From assembly GCA_046349395.1 (NCBI GenBank), contig JAXMCK010000006.1, forward strand, positions 827,070-891,069: a stretch of 64,000 nt of DNA, written 5' to 3'. Made by a program: the position numbers and the translations under genes. Origin of the DNA: JAXMCK01 sp046349395. Lineage in GTDB: Bacteria > Pseudomonadota > Alphaproteobacteria > Geminicoccales > Geminicoccaceae. The notes beneath the pieces are model-generated. The model saw nothing but the letters and a program-made list of their open reading frames with translations. It was not told where the DNA came from and did not search any database. The first letter of the stretch is position 1. The number at the start of each line of letters is the position of its first letter. Below are positions 1-8,585 of this stretch, one piece after another.

Positions 1-645
1 TTGCCGGCCGCTGCCGATGATGAAGGGATTGCCCGGATAGTCGCCGCCGCCCTCGAAGACGGCGTCGTGCATCCGGGCGAGGATGACGCCCTCGTCGGCG
101 CCCGGCCTCGTCTCGGCGAGGGCGGCATCGAAGGCCGCGTCGCCAAGTTCCGCGGCGCGGCGGACATAGGCCAGTTCCGCATCCGACTTCACGAGACGCA
201 GCCGGGAGATCAGGTACGACGCGTCGACCAGAGTGTCTTTACTCGCCAACGCCGTCTCCAGGCGCTTGCCGTTCGCCGCCGTGAGGCCGTGCGTGTCGTA
301 CTCGACGCCGAGCTTCGTTCCGCCGAGACCCAGTTCGGCGAGGATCGGCTTCAGCTCGTCGGCGGGGTTGGCGCCGTCGCGGTCGACCCAGATCCGGATG
401 TCCTGGAGCGTGGAGGTGAGCTGCGCCTGCCGCAGGTCCGGTGCGCGGGTCAGCAGGACCATGCGGCCGTCGGCCGTCAGCACGAGGCACTGGAAGAAGC
501 AGTAGCCGAACGTGTCGTAGCCGGTCAGCCAGTACATGCTCTCCTGCTTGAACAGCAGCATGCCGTCGAGACCCGCGTCACGCATGGACGCCGTGCTGCG
601 CGCCAGACGGTCGGCGTACTCGTCGGTCGTGAAATGAAGAGGCAT
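1..645 (-). CDS. M24 family metallopeptidase (aminopeptidase P / creatinase type), 3' end cut by window edge
   Basis: Only the first 215 codons are present; the frame stays open to the left edge. The ATG at 645 opens a protein (MPLHFTTDEYADRL) with a creatinase/prolidase N-terminal domain: a first strand-helix unit with GLDGMLLF and a GYDTFGYC segment. It ends in the linker that starts the catalytic pita-bread fold, LRLVKSDAELAYVRRAAE at about residues 146-163. The metal-binding Asp, Asp, His, Glu, Glu residues would lie beyond the edge, so activity cannot be judged. Known members cleave X-Pro bonds, creatine or ectoine derivatives. The gene is divergent from the DUF2946-like gene at 756. Family assignment is firm; substrate is unknown. 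Confidence 0.85.
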   Translation of the reverse strand, partial: MPLHFTTDEYADRLARSTASMRDAGLDGMLLFKQESMYWLTGYDTFGYCFFQCLVLTADGRMVLLTRAPDLRQAQLTSTLQDIRIWVDRDGANPADELKPILAELGLGGTKLGVEYDTHGLTAANGKRLETALASKDTLVDASYLISRLRLVKSDAELAYVRRAAELGDAAFDAALAETRPGADEGVILARMHDAVFEGGGDYPGNPFIIGSGRQ

Positions 646-717
646 GTGGGCCTGCCGCTGGTTCTATCGGCTGCCAGGGTGGCGCAGGGCCGGCCCCGGC
701 GTCCAGGCCGGTCGCGA

Positions 718-746
718 TTGACGCTCCGTTCGGAATTCCACACGAT
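718..746 (+). promoter_or_regulatory. weak sigma70-type promoter candidate in the divergent gap
   Basis: TTGACG at 718-723, then 17 bases, then CACGAT at 741-746, just upstream of the 756 start. The -35 box is good and the -10 box is poor, so this is only a candidate for the DUF2946/PepSY pair. Confidence 0.25.
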
Positions 747-755
747 ATCGAACGG

Positions 756-1160
756 ATGGAGTGGCATGGCAACGTGACGAAGCGTGTGAATCCCGCCGCC
801 GGCTGGATCAGGTCCGCGATCGCGGTCCTGCTCGCGGTCTCGGTTGCGCTGATCGGCACGCAGCATTCCCATGCCGAGCGGCTGGGCACGGATCTTTCCG
901 CCTTCGCCTTGCCGGACGGGTCGCTTCCGGACCTCTGCAGCTCGGGCCACGAGGACCGTCCGGCTCCCGACAAGAAGCGGGAGCAGGCCTGCATCATCGC
1001 CTGTCAGGCTGCACCGTATCAGGTGCTCCTGCCCGCGCCGCCGCTCCTTCCCGTCCCGGCGGAGATCGCCGCCTCGGAGGCTCCGCCGCCCGTCGTCGAG
1101 CCGCCGTCCAGGTCGTCCTGGACCGAGGTTCGGGCCCGGGCACCTCCGGCCATCGGCTGA
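756..1160 (+). CDS. DUF2946-like secreted small protein
   Basis: A 134-residue protein. Near the N-terminus it has a hydrophobic stretch, SAIAVLLAVSVALIG, followed by a histidine pair and an AxA-like site, which fits a signal peptide. The mature part carries an isolated Cys (PDLCSSGHED) and a CIIAC pair, then a Pro-rich tail; this arrangement is seen in DUF2946 proteins. An in-frame GTG at 774 is an alternative start that gives a cleaner signal peptide (MTKRVNPAAGW). It sits 104 bases upstream of a PepSY membrane protein, and DUF2946 genes are commonly found next to such genes in copper- or iron-related loci (known association). A metal-related role here is inference. Confidence 0.6.
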   Translation: MEWHGNVTKRVNPAAGWIRSAIAVLLAVSVALIGTQHSHAERLGTDLSAFALPDGSLPDLCSSGHEDRPAPDKKREQACIIACQAAPYQVLLPAPPLLPVPAEIAASEAPPPVVEPPSRSSWTEVRARAPPAIG

Positions 1161-1264
1161 GTCAGTCGGGCCGGGCTCACGAAGAGCCCGGCCGTCCAAA
1201 GCGGGCGCGGCAGAATCGCGTGATCGCGCGTGGTCCCGCGCACCGTACCGACGAACTCTTCGCG

Positions 1265-2689
1265 ATGGACAAGTCCATGGCTACCAATGCCACGTTCGAC
1301 GCCGTGGCCGGCACCGACCGGCTGACGGGTCGCTTCTACACCACCGTCTGGCGGTGGCACTTCTATGCCGGCCTCTACGTAGCGCCCTTCCTCGTCATGC
1401 TGGCCGTCACCGGCCTGATCATGCTCTGGGTGTCCGTCCTCCACGGACGGGAGGGGGAGGCCGCTATCAGGGTCGTGCCGCAGGCCCAATCGGTCCCTCT
1501 GGCCGCGCAGGCCGAAGCCGCCCGGGCCGCCGTCCCTGATGGCACCATCGGTCAGTATCTCTCGCCGCGCGGTCCGGACGGTGCCGCCGTCTTTCGCGTC
1601 GACCACGGCGAAGACGCCCAAATGGTTGCCGTCGATCCCTATACGGGCACCGTCGTTGCGCAGTGGCCGCGGCGGGACGGCTGGTACGACTTCGCCGAGA
1701 AGATCCACGGCACGGTGCTGATCGGTGACGTCGGCGACCGCCTGATCGAGATCGCCGCGGGTTTCGGGGTCATCCTGCTCGTCACCGGTCTCTATCTCTG
1801 GTGGCCTCGAAACGGGGAGAGCGCCGCGGGCCTGCTGCTGCCGGACGTTCGCGGGCGCGGACGGGCTCTCTGGAAATCGTTGCACCGAACGACCGGCTTC
1901 TGGATCTCGCTCGTCCTCCTCGTCTTCCTCCTCTCGGGCCTGTCCTGGACCGGCGTCTGGGGCGACAGGTTCGTGCAGGCCTGGAGCACCTTCCCAGCGG
2001 CGAAGTGGGACAATGTCCCGCTGTCGGACGCTACCCATGCTTCGATGAACCATGACGGCTCGCATGAGGTGCCCTGGGCATTGGAGCAGACGCCCATGCC
2101 GGCCTCGGGCTCGCAAGCGGGGCTGGTGGGCACGCCGCCGGGCGCTCCCGTCAATTTCGACAGCGTTGCCGGCCTCGCGCGCGGCCTCGGGTTCGACGGC
2201 CGGTTCCAGGTCGCGTTTCCGGACGGCGAGTCCGGCGTGTGGACGATCTCGCAGGACTCGATGAGCGACGACGGTCCCGATCCGACCTCCGACCGGACCG
2301 TCCATCTCGACCGCTATACGGGCAAGGTCCTGGCCGACGTGCGCTACGCCGACTATTCGCTCGGCGGCAAGGCGATGGCGGTCGGCATCGCCTTCCACGA
2401 GGGCGAGATGGGTTGGTGGAACGTGGCGTTCAACACGCTCTTCTGCCTGTCGGTCATCTTCCTCGCGGTCAGCGGCGTCGTCATGTGGTGGAAACGCCGG
2501 CCATCGGGTGCGAGCCGCCTCGTCGCACCTCCACGGCCCGGCAACGCTTCGCTGTGGAAGGGCGCCGTCGTGATCGGCCTGTTCCTGTGTTTTCTCTTCC
2601 CGCTGACAGGGGCGGTCCTGCTGGCCGTTCTGCTGCTCGACCTGCTGGTGCTCCGCTACGTGCCGACACTGCGCCGAGCCTTGTCCTGA
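1265..2689 (+). CDS. PepSY-associated transmembrane protein (PiuB-like)
   Basis: 474 residues, starting MDKSMATNATF. A first membrane helix lies at about 32-54 (WRWHFYAGLYVAPFLVMLAV), followed by a periplasmic PepSY-like domain with VDPYTGTVVAQ. Two further helices follow near 158-183 and 205-227, then a second PepSY-like repeat with HLDRYTGKVLADVRYADY, and C-terminal helices around 385-412 and 430-462. This four-to-five-helix PepSY_TM layout is that of proteins next to TonB siderophore receptors and iron reductases; some act as ferric-siderophore reductases. No receptor gene is visible here. The preceding DUF2946-like gene probably shares its transcript. Family is clear, function inferred. 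Confidence 0.85.
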   Translation: MDKSMATNATFDAVAGTDRLTGRFYTTVWRWHFYAGLYVAPFLVMLAVTGLIMLWVSVLHGREGEAAIRVVPQAQSVPLAAQAEAARAAVPDGTIGQYLSPRGPDGAAVFRVDHGEDAQMVAVDPYTGTVVAQWPRRDGWYDFAEKIHGTVLIGDVGDRLIEIAAGFGVILLVTGLYLWWPRNGESAAGLLLPDVRGRGRALWKSLHRTTGFWISLVLLVFLLSGLSWTGVWGDRFVQAWSTFPAAKWDNVPLSDATHASMNHDGSHEVPWALEQTPMPASGSQAGLVGTPPGAPVNFDSVAGLARGLGFDGRFQVAFPDGESGVWTISQDSMSDDGPDPTSDRTVHLDRYTGKVLADVRYADYSLGGKAMAVGIAFHEGEMGWWNVAFNTLFCLSVIFLAVSGVVMWWKRRPSGASRLVAPPRPGNASLWKGAVVIGLFLCFLFPLTGAVLLAVLLLDLLVLRYVPTLRRALS

Positions 2690-2697
2690 CCATGATC

Positions 2698-2726
2698 GCC
2701 CGGTCACGTCCGACGCGTGGCCGGGC
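2698..2726. terminator. hairpin between convergent genes
   Basis: An 11-base stem (GCCCGGTCACG against CGTGGCCGGGC, one G-T wobble) with a 7-base loop lies between the convergent PepSY gene (stop at 2689) and the cyclase gene (stop at 2729). There is no U run on either side, so it is a probable bidirectional or Rho-assisted terminator rather than a textbook intrinsic one. Confidence 0.5.
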
Positions 2727-2728
2727 CT

Positions 2729-5700
2729 TCACCCCAGGTCGGCGAGCAGCCGGTCGGCCTCGATCACATCGGGGAGGCCCAGGCCCTCGGTGAAGGTGGC
2801 CCGGACCGGGGCGAGCAGATCCCGGCCCCGACCGCGCTCGCCACCCTCGGCGAGCAGTCTCGCCAGATCCCGTGCGGCGCGCAGCTCGAGCGAGGGAGCA
2901 GCGCGTGCGCGTGCCAGATCAAGCGCCCGGCGGAGATCGCTCTCGCAGTCGGAACGGTGCCTGCGGCCCGCCTGCGCGAGGACCGCAGCGCGGGTCCGGT
3001 GCAACTCCGGCTCAAGTGCCGCGTCGTCGCCACGGCCGAAGGAGGCGAAGGCGGCGGCGATCCAGGCTTCTGCCTCCTGCTGGCGACCGGCACGGGCGTA
3101 GGCCTCGGCCGCGAGGCTCAGATGCAAGGGCTCGTAGCGACCGGCGCCGACCATGCGGGCCTCTTCGAGACCAGACTCCATCTGCGCGAGTCCGGCCGCC
3201 GCAGACCCCTGGGACATGGCCCAGCCGAGATAGATGCTGCCCCAGGCGTGCCACAGCGACATCGACATCTGATCGGCGAGGGCGATGACCTCACGGGCGA
3301 CGGTCACAACTTCCTCGACCCGCCGCATCCACAGGTTCGGGATCGCGACCCCGTAGCAGAGGCCGAGACCGGTGGTGTTGGCATGTCCGACCTCGCGCAC
3401 CCAGCGCCGGTTGTCCTCGACGGCCTGGAGCGCCTGGTCGCCTAGCCCCTGATGCCAAAGGTTCCAGGCGCGGTAGGCGCCCGCCGCGACTCGCGGATCG
3501 TGGCCGAACCGGAAGCGCAAGTCGCGGTGCGCCTCGGGGTCGTAGAGGGCGATGGCCTGCCGGACGAGGGTCAGCGATTCCGCGTACCGGCCGGCATGGA
3601 AGGCCTCGAGACCCAGCATCCTGAGGCCGACGAGACGCGTGCCGACGTCGCCGCTCCGATCGGCGAGCGCCGAAAAGCGCTGGGCGATGCCCAAAGCTTC
3701 CACGCCGACGATGTATTGCCCCGCCCACTGACCGTAGAGGGCTGGGAGTTGCAGGGAGGCGTCGTCCAATTCGTCCGCCAATTCGAGTGCACGGTCGAAG
3801 GCGCGCAGGGTGGCGGGACCCGAGTAGCCGCTGCTGGCGATCAGCGCCTGGCCCAACTGGATGGTCAGCGCCTGCTCGCGGCGGCGCCAGCGTGGATCCG
3901 GCGGCATGCTGCGGCACAGGCCGATCGCGTTCTCCAGGCTCGCGATCGCCTCGCGGTAGGCCGGCCGTGCCAGGGACCGTGTGCCGGCTTCCTCCCAGTA
4001 GTCGAGCGCACGCTCCTGCAGGCCGGCGGCCTCGGCATGCTGTGCTTTGACCTCCGGAGCAGCGGCAGGATCGGCTTCCAGCACGTCGACGAGGCGGCCA
4101 TGCAAGGTGGCGCGCCGGCTCTTGAGCAGGCTCTCGTAGGCGGCGTCCCGGACCAGCGCGTGCTTGAACAGATAGGTGGCGTCGGGCGGCGCGCCGCGGC
4201 GGAAGACCAGCTCCGCCTCGACCAGACGGCGCATGGCCTCGTTGAGCTCGGCCTCGGACAGCCTGGAGAGGGCCGCGATGGTGGCGTGATCGAAGGACCG
4301 GCCGATCACGGCTGCCGTCTGCGCCACCTCCTTGACGGGGTGCAAGCGGTCGAGCCGGGCCATCAGCGAGTCGTGCAGCGAGGTCGGAATGGCCAGAGCG
4401 CTGAGGCTCCCCTCCAGCAGCCAGGCGTTCGAGGTCTCGCGCAAGGCGCCCGACTCGAGCACGGCCTTGGTCATCTCCTCGACGAACAGCGGCACGCCGT
4501 CCGTCCGCGCGGCGATTTCGTCCAGCAACTCGCCCGGGAGCGACTTGCCGCCGGTGATCCGGGCCACGATCGCCTGGGTGGCGGCCCGCGCCAGCCGGTT
4601 CAGGGCGAGGCGGGTGACGATGGGGTGGCTCGCGAACGAGGCGGCGAAGGTCGGGCGCGCCGTCACCACGACCAGAGAGGCGCTCGCCTGCACCGCATCC
4701 AGCGCCAGCTCGATCAGCTCGAGCGTCGTCGGATCGATCCAGTGCGCGTCCTCGACCACCCAAAGCACGGGCCGTTGCGCGGCGAGGCCGACGAACTGCT
4801 CGACGAGGACAGCCAGCGTGCGGGTGCGACGTTGCTGCAGTGTCAGGCCGAGGGGTGCGTAGCGGTGCGAGCCGTCGAGCCCGAGCAGGTCCGCCAGGAG
4901 GGGTGCCGCATCGCCGACCGTCCCTGATTGCGCCAGCAGGGCTTCCAGCCGGTCGAGCTTGCCGTCGGCCGTGTCGGCCTCGGCCAGCCGCGACGCGTGC
5001 GAGAGATGCTGGACGGTCGGGTAGAGGGCGGAATCGGCGTGGTAGGGCGAGCACTGGTAGCGGATCAGGACGTGCGGATCGGCCGCGACGGCTTCGACCA
5101 GCGCTTCGGTGAGCCTGGACTTGCCGATGCCGGCCTCACCCGTGAGCAGCACCAGCTGTCCCTCGCCGGACCTCGCCTGCCGCCAGCGCTCCAACAGGAG
5201 CGCCAGTTCCTGGTCGCGCCCGACGATGGCGGCGACAACGCCGGCTCGGCGTGCCGCGAACCGGCTCTCCAGGGCGCGCTCGCCGAGCACCGCGAAGGCG
5301 GGCGTGGATCCCGCGATCCCCTTCAGCGACTGCGGCCCGAGATCGTGGAGACGGAACAGGTCGCCCAGGAGGCGACGCGTGGCGTCGGCCACTACCACCG
5401 CACCGGGGTCGGCGAGGGCTTGGAGCCGGGCCGCCAAATTGGGCGTGTCGCCGACGACCGTCTCTTCGCGGGCGGAGCCCTCGCCGATCAGGTCGCCGAC
5501 GACGACGAGGCCGGTGGCGATGCCGATCCGGCAGGAGAGCGGCTCGTCACCGGCCCGCAGCCGAGCGGCGGCGGCCACGATCGCCAGGGCGGCGCGGACC
5601 GAGCGCTCGGCGTCGTCCTCGTGTGCGTGCGGCCAGCCGAAATAGGCCAGCACGCCGTCGCCCATGAACTTCGCGACATGGCCCTCGTAACGCGAGATCT

Positions 5701-6040
5701 CCCCGGCGACGGCGTTCTGATAGTCGCGGAGGATCTGGCTCATCGTCTCGGGATCGAGGCGTGCCGCGAGGGCCGTCGAACCGACGAGATCGACGAACAT
5801 GACGGTCAGCTGCCGGCGCTCGGCCTCGCGGCGCGCCGGCTGGGCGGGTGCCGCCGGTTCGCTGTCGCGGGCGGCGACGGCCCGCAGCAGCCGCTTGCGG
5901 TCGCCTAGGCCGAGACCGAGTTCCTTCAGGTCGGCGTCGGTGAGATCGGCAAGGACGTCGAAGTCGATGCCGTTGGCGGCGAAGGCCGGCGCGTGCTCGC
6001 CCAGCCCCAGCTCCTGCAGCCAGCTGGCAATATCCGCCAT
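2729..6040 (-). CDS. SAM domain - class III adenylate/guanylate cyclase - AAA ATPase - TPR signalling protein
   Basis: 1103 residues from the ATG at 6040. Order of parts: an N-terminal SAM domain (1-58, WLQELGLGEHAPAF); a class III cyclase catalytic domain (about 75-245) with metal-binding Asp84 and Asp128, Lys124, and the Asn201/Arg205 pair for the transition state; an ATPase module with Walker A GEAGIGKS (301-308) and a Walker B-like VLWVVEDAH; and a long helical TPR-like C-terminus. All catalytic residues seen in active cyclases are present, so cAMP or cGMP synthesis is plausible. The frame stays open upstream of 6040, but the SAM domain starts exactly there. A paralogue with zinc ribbons instead of SAM lies at 47379-50567. 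What it senses is unknown. Confidence 0.88.
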   Translation of the reverse strand: MADIASWLQELGLGEHAPAFAANGIDFDVLADLTDADLKELGLGLGDRKRLLRAVAARDSEPAAPAQPARREAERRQLTVMFVDLVGSTALAARLDPETMSQILRDYQNAVAGEISRYEGHVAKFMGDGVLAYFGWPHAHEDDAERSVRAALAIVAAAARLRAGDEPLSCRIGIATGLVVVGDLIGEGSAREETVVGDTPNLAARLQALADPGAVVVADATRRLLGDLFRLHDLGPQSLKGIAGSTPAFAVLGERALESRFAARRAGVVAAIVGRDQELALLLERWRQARSGEGQLVLLTGEAGIGKSRLTEALVEAVAADPHVLIRYQCSPYHADSALYPTVQHLSHASRLAEADTADGKLDRLEALLAQSGTVGDAAPLLADLLGLDGSHRYAPLGLTLQQRRTRTLAVLVEQFVGLAAQRPVLWVVEDAHWIDPTTLELIELALDAVQASASLVVVTARPTFAASFASHPIVTRLALNRLARAATQAIVARITGGKSLPGELLDEIAARTDGVPLFVEEMTKAVLESGALRETSNAWLLEGSLSALAIPTSLHDSLMARLDRLHPVKEVAQTAAVIGRSFDHATIAALSRLSEAELNEAMRRLVEAELVFRRGAPPDATYLFKHALVRDAAYESLLKSRRATLHGRLVDVLEADPAAAPEVKAQHAEAAGLQERALDYWEEAGTRSLARPAYREAIASLENAIGLCRSMPPDPRWRRREQALTIQLGQALIASSGYSGPATLRAFDRALELADELDDASLQLPALYGQWAGQYIVGVEALGIAQRFSALADRSGDVGTRLVGLRMLGLEAFHAGRYAESLTLVRQAIALYDPEAHRDLRFRFGHDPRVAAGAYRAWNLWHQGLGDQALQAVEDNRRWVREVGHANTTGLGLCYGVAIPNLWMRRVEEVVTVAREVIALADQMSMSLWHAWGSIYLGWAMSQGSAAAGLAQMESGLEEARMVGAGRYEPLHLSLAAEAYARAGRQQEAEAWIAAAFASFGRGDDAALEPELHRTRAAVLAQAGRRHRSDCESDLRRALDLARARAAPSLELRAARDLARLLAEGGERGRGRDLLAPVRATFTEGLGLPDVIEADRLLADLG

Positions 6041-6147
6041 AGTCCGGCCTGGCCCCCCTCCAGGCGCGGCCGGCGATGATGCGCCTGCGCCGTCGCGGTG
6101 CGAGATTGGCACAGGCGCGCAGCCCCGATCCAGTGCGCCCGTAGGTC

Positions 6148-7032
6148 CTAGCGAACTGGCCGGAGTCTGATCACGCCGGCGGCGATGGCGGCACCGCCGA
6201 GAATGAGAATGGTGGCGACCAGCAGTCCGAGGCTCGGGCTCCCGCGGCCCATCAGGAGGAGGAGCAGCGTGCCGAGCAGCGGCGCCAGGTAGGCGGCCGA
6301 GCCCAGAAGCTGCAGGTTGCCGCGTTTGGTGCCGGCGTCCCACAGGTAGAAGGCGGCGCCCACCGGGCCGAGACCGAGCAGCAGCACGGCAAGCCACGCG
6401 GGACCCTGCGGCCAGACCGGCGGCTCGACGATGAACGCCGCCGACAGGGCCAGTGCCGCGGTAACGAGGCAAAAGCCGACGACGGCGTCCGTCGGCGTAT
6501 CGGGGGCCACGCGACGGTTGAGGACGGAATAGCCCGACCAGATGACGACGCAGGCCGCCGCGGCGGCGTAGCCCAGGAGTGTTCGCTCGACGGCAGCACC
6601 ACTTTCGTCGCGGCCGAGGACGAGGAGCACCGCTCCGGCGAGGCCGCACGCGACGCCGATCAGGTGGTGCGGGAGGAGCCGCTCGCCCGGGAGCAACCCG
6701 GTCAGCAGGACGATGAAGAGCGGCCAGAGGTTGATGATGAGCAGCGCTTCGATCGGCGGCAGGTGCTGCAGCGCCGTGAAGTAGGCTGCGTGGTAGCCGA
6801 AGAAGGCGCCGACCCCGAGTAGCCAGGCGCGGACCGGCACCCGAAGCAGCACGCTTGCGGATCGACCGGAGGCCAGAAGCCAGACGAGGCCGGTGAGGCC
6901 GCCGACGAGGAAGGCCAGCCCCGTCAGCAGGAAGGGCGGCACCGGGCCGGCGGCGACGCCGAGCGGGGCCAGGAGCGCCCAAAGTCCAATGGCACCAAGG
7001 CCTTCGGCCGTGGCCCGCCGGCGCTCCTCCAT
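6148..7032 (-). CDS. DMT/EamA family exporter, YddG-like
   Basis: 294 residues from the ATG at 7032, about the length of YddG (an aromatic amino acid exporter). It opens with MEERRRATAEGLGAIGLWA, matching the usual RATxxGLxAxxLW start, and has about ten hydrophobic segments arranged as two EamA repeats. An upstream in-frame ATG at 7083 would add 17 hydrophilic residues; the family alignment favours 7032. It is divergent from the EVE-domain gene at 7099 and lies 107 bases from the start of the cyclase gene on the same strand. The substrate is inferred from the family only. Confidence 0.8.
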   Translation of the reverse strand: MEERRRATAEGLGAIGLWALLAPLGVAAGPVPPFLLTGLAFLVGGLTGLVWLLASGRSASVLLRVPVRAWLLGVGAFFGYHAAYFTALQHLPPIEALLIINLWPLFIVLLTGLLPGERLLPHHLIGVACGLAGAVLLVLGRDESGAAVERTLLGYAAAAACVVIWSGYSVLNRRVAPDTPTDAVVGFCLVTAALALSAAFIVEPPVWPQGPAWLAVLLLGLGPVGAAFYLWDAGTKRGNLQLLGSAAYLAPLLGTLLLLLMGRGSPSLGLLVATILILGGAAIAAGVIRLRPVR

Positions 7033-7098
7033 CCGTTTCCTCACAGGTTTTCGCGTGGTAGCGGAGCTAGCGGACCCGAGCATGGTTAGGAAGTCGCG

Positions 7099-7512
7099 AT
7101 GGCCCACTGGCTGATGAAGACCGAGCCCGAGGACTACAGCTGGGAGCGCCTCGTCGCCGACAAGGAGACGGAGTGGACGGGTGTCCGCAACCGCCAGGCC
7201 GCCAACAACATGCGGGCGATGAAGAAGGGCGAGGAGATCCTGTTCTACCGCTCGCAGGTCGACCCGGCCGTGCTCGGGATCATGAAGATCTCGGCCGAGG
7301 CCTATCCGGATCCCGACGATGCGACGGGAAAGTTCTGTCGGGTGAAGGTGAAGCCGGTGCGCGCGCTGCAGCGGCCGGTCACGCTCAAGGAGATCAAAGC
7401 CGATTCGCGCTTCTCCGAGATGGTCCTGGTGCGCAACTCGCGCTTGTCCGTGCAGCCGGTCGGCGACGAGCACTGGAAGCTGATCCTCGACCTCTCCGGC
7501 AAGGGCTCCTGA
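7099..7512 (+). CDS. EVE domain-containing protein
   Basis: 137 residues covering a single EVE domain: MAHWLMKTEPEDYSWERL at the start, then WTGVRNRQAANNMRAMKKGEE and the EILFYRSQ strand. EVE domains are PUA-like folds that bind modified bases in DNA or RNA. Free-standing proteins of this type (THYN1-like) are widespread in Proteobacteria; their cellular role is not settled. The stop TGA (7510-7512) overlaps the apparent start of the next gene, suggesting coupled translation. Confidence 0.92.
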   Translation: MAHWLMKTEPEDYSWERLVADKETEWTGVRNRQAANNMRAMKKGEEILFYRSQVDPAVLGIMKISAEAYPDPDDATGKFCRVKVKPVRALQRPVTLKEIKADSRFSEMVLVRNSRLSVQPVGDEHWKLILDLSGKGS

Positions 7513-8570
7513 TCAACCCCCGCCTCTGGCTCACCCTGGCACTGGCGGCCGGCGGCGGCGCCCTCTTCGCGTTCCTGGAGATCCCGCTGCCCTGGATGCT
7601 GGGTGCCATGGCCGCGACGACGGCAGGTGCGATGAGCGGGCTGCCGCTTCGGCTCCCGAGGCAGTTGCGTGCGCCGATGGTGGCCGTCGTGGGCATGCTG
7701 CTCGGCAGCGGCTTCACCGGGGCACTCCTGCGCCAGATGCCGGACTGGCTGCTGAGCCTCGCGAGCCTGCCCGTCTACGTCCTGATGCTGGGGGCTGCCG
7801 TCCTCCTCTACCTCACACGGCGGGTCGGCCTGCCGCCGCGCACGGCCTTCTTCGCGGCGACACCGGGCGGGCTGGGCGAGATGGTGCTCCTGGCGGAGCG
7901 GTACGATGCCGACGTGCGCACGATCGCGCTGACCCACGCCACGCGCATCCTGCTCATCGTCTTCGTGGTGCCGTTCGTGGCTCGGCGGTTCGACGCGATC
8001 GGTCCAGGCGGTGGCGCCATGGGTTTCGGCACACTGCCACCGCTCGAACTTGCCATGCTGATCCTGGCGGCCGGGGCCGGGTGGATCGTGGCGATCGGGT
8101 GCCGTCTTCCGGCACCGGCGCTGATCGGTTCGCTGCTGGGCAGTGCCGCCCTGCATGCCCTCGATCTCGTCGCCGGCGCCCCGCCGTCCTGGCTCGTGGC
8201 CGTCGCCCAGGCGGTCATCGGGGCCTCGATCGGAGCCCGGTTCAGCGGCTTCGATATCCGCGCCGTGCTCGGGACGATGCGCGTTGGTGTCGTGCTGACG
8301 GCCATCATGTTCGCACTCGCCGTGCCTTTCGTGGCCGCCCTCACGGCCCTGACGGGTCAGCCCTTCGTGGCCCTGCTGCTGGCCTTCGTGCCGGGCGGGC
8401 TCGCGGAAATGAGCCTCGTGGCGCTGTCGCTGGGAATCGATCCGGCCTTCGTCGCCAGTCACCATCTCCTGCGCATCGCACTCGTCGTGGCTGGGGCGAC
8501 GCCGATCTATGCGTGGTGGAGCCGTCGCCTGAAACGAAACGGGCGGCCCGAAGGCCGCCCGTCCTCCTAA
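7509..8570 (+). CDS. AbrB family transmembrane protein, apparent CTG start
   Basis: About 353 residues with two repeats of the AbrB membrane domain (also annotated as putative ammonia monooxygenase). Each repeat has a PLPWMLG or LPAPALIGSLLG segment and a PGGLGEM or PGGLAEM motif. The family normally begins only a few residues before the first helix, which here starts at LWLTLALAAGGG. No ATG, GTG or TTG exists in frame near that point: the choices are the CTG at 7509, overlapping the EVE stop as CTGA, the near-cognate ATC at 7512, or an internal ATG at 7596 that would delete the first helix. AAGGG at 7501-7505 could serve as ribosome site. The protein is probably a transporter or regulator; its substrate is unknown. 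Confidence 0.82.
   Translation: MINPRLWLTLALAAGGGALFAFLEIPLPWMLGAMAATTAGAMSGLPLRLPRQLRAPMVAVVGMLLGSGFTGALLRQMPDWLLSLASLPVYVLMLGAAVLLYLTRRVGLPPRTAFFAATPGGLGEMVLLAERYDADVRTIALTHATRILLIVFVVPFVARRFDAIGPGGGAMGFGTLPPLELAMLILAAGAGWIVAIGCRLPAPALIGSLLGSAALHALDLVAGAPPSWLVAVAQAVIGASIGARFSGFDIRAVLGTMRVGVVLTAIMFALAVPFVAALTALTGQPFVALLLAFVPGGLAEMSLVALSLGIDPAFVASHHLLRIALVVAGATPIYAWWSRRLKRNGRPEGRPSS
8539..8562. terminator. strong hairpin inside the 3' end of the AbrB gene
   Basis: A perfect 10-base stem, ACGGGCGGCC / GGCCGCCCGT, with a CGAA tetraloop, followed on the + strand by CCTCCTAAG. It is encoded within the last codons of the AbrB-family gene and faces the convergent ftsH end (8586), so it probably terminates both. 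The U tract is weak. Confidence 0.55.
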
Positions 8571-8585
8571 GAGATCAAGCTAAGC

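Noticed and set aside
1..777. Rightward open frame of 258 codons at the left edge
   Set aside because: It is the antisense of the M24 peptidase, which has clear family similarity on the minus strand. Long antisense frames are expected in high-GC DNA.
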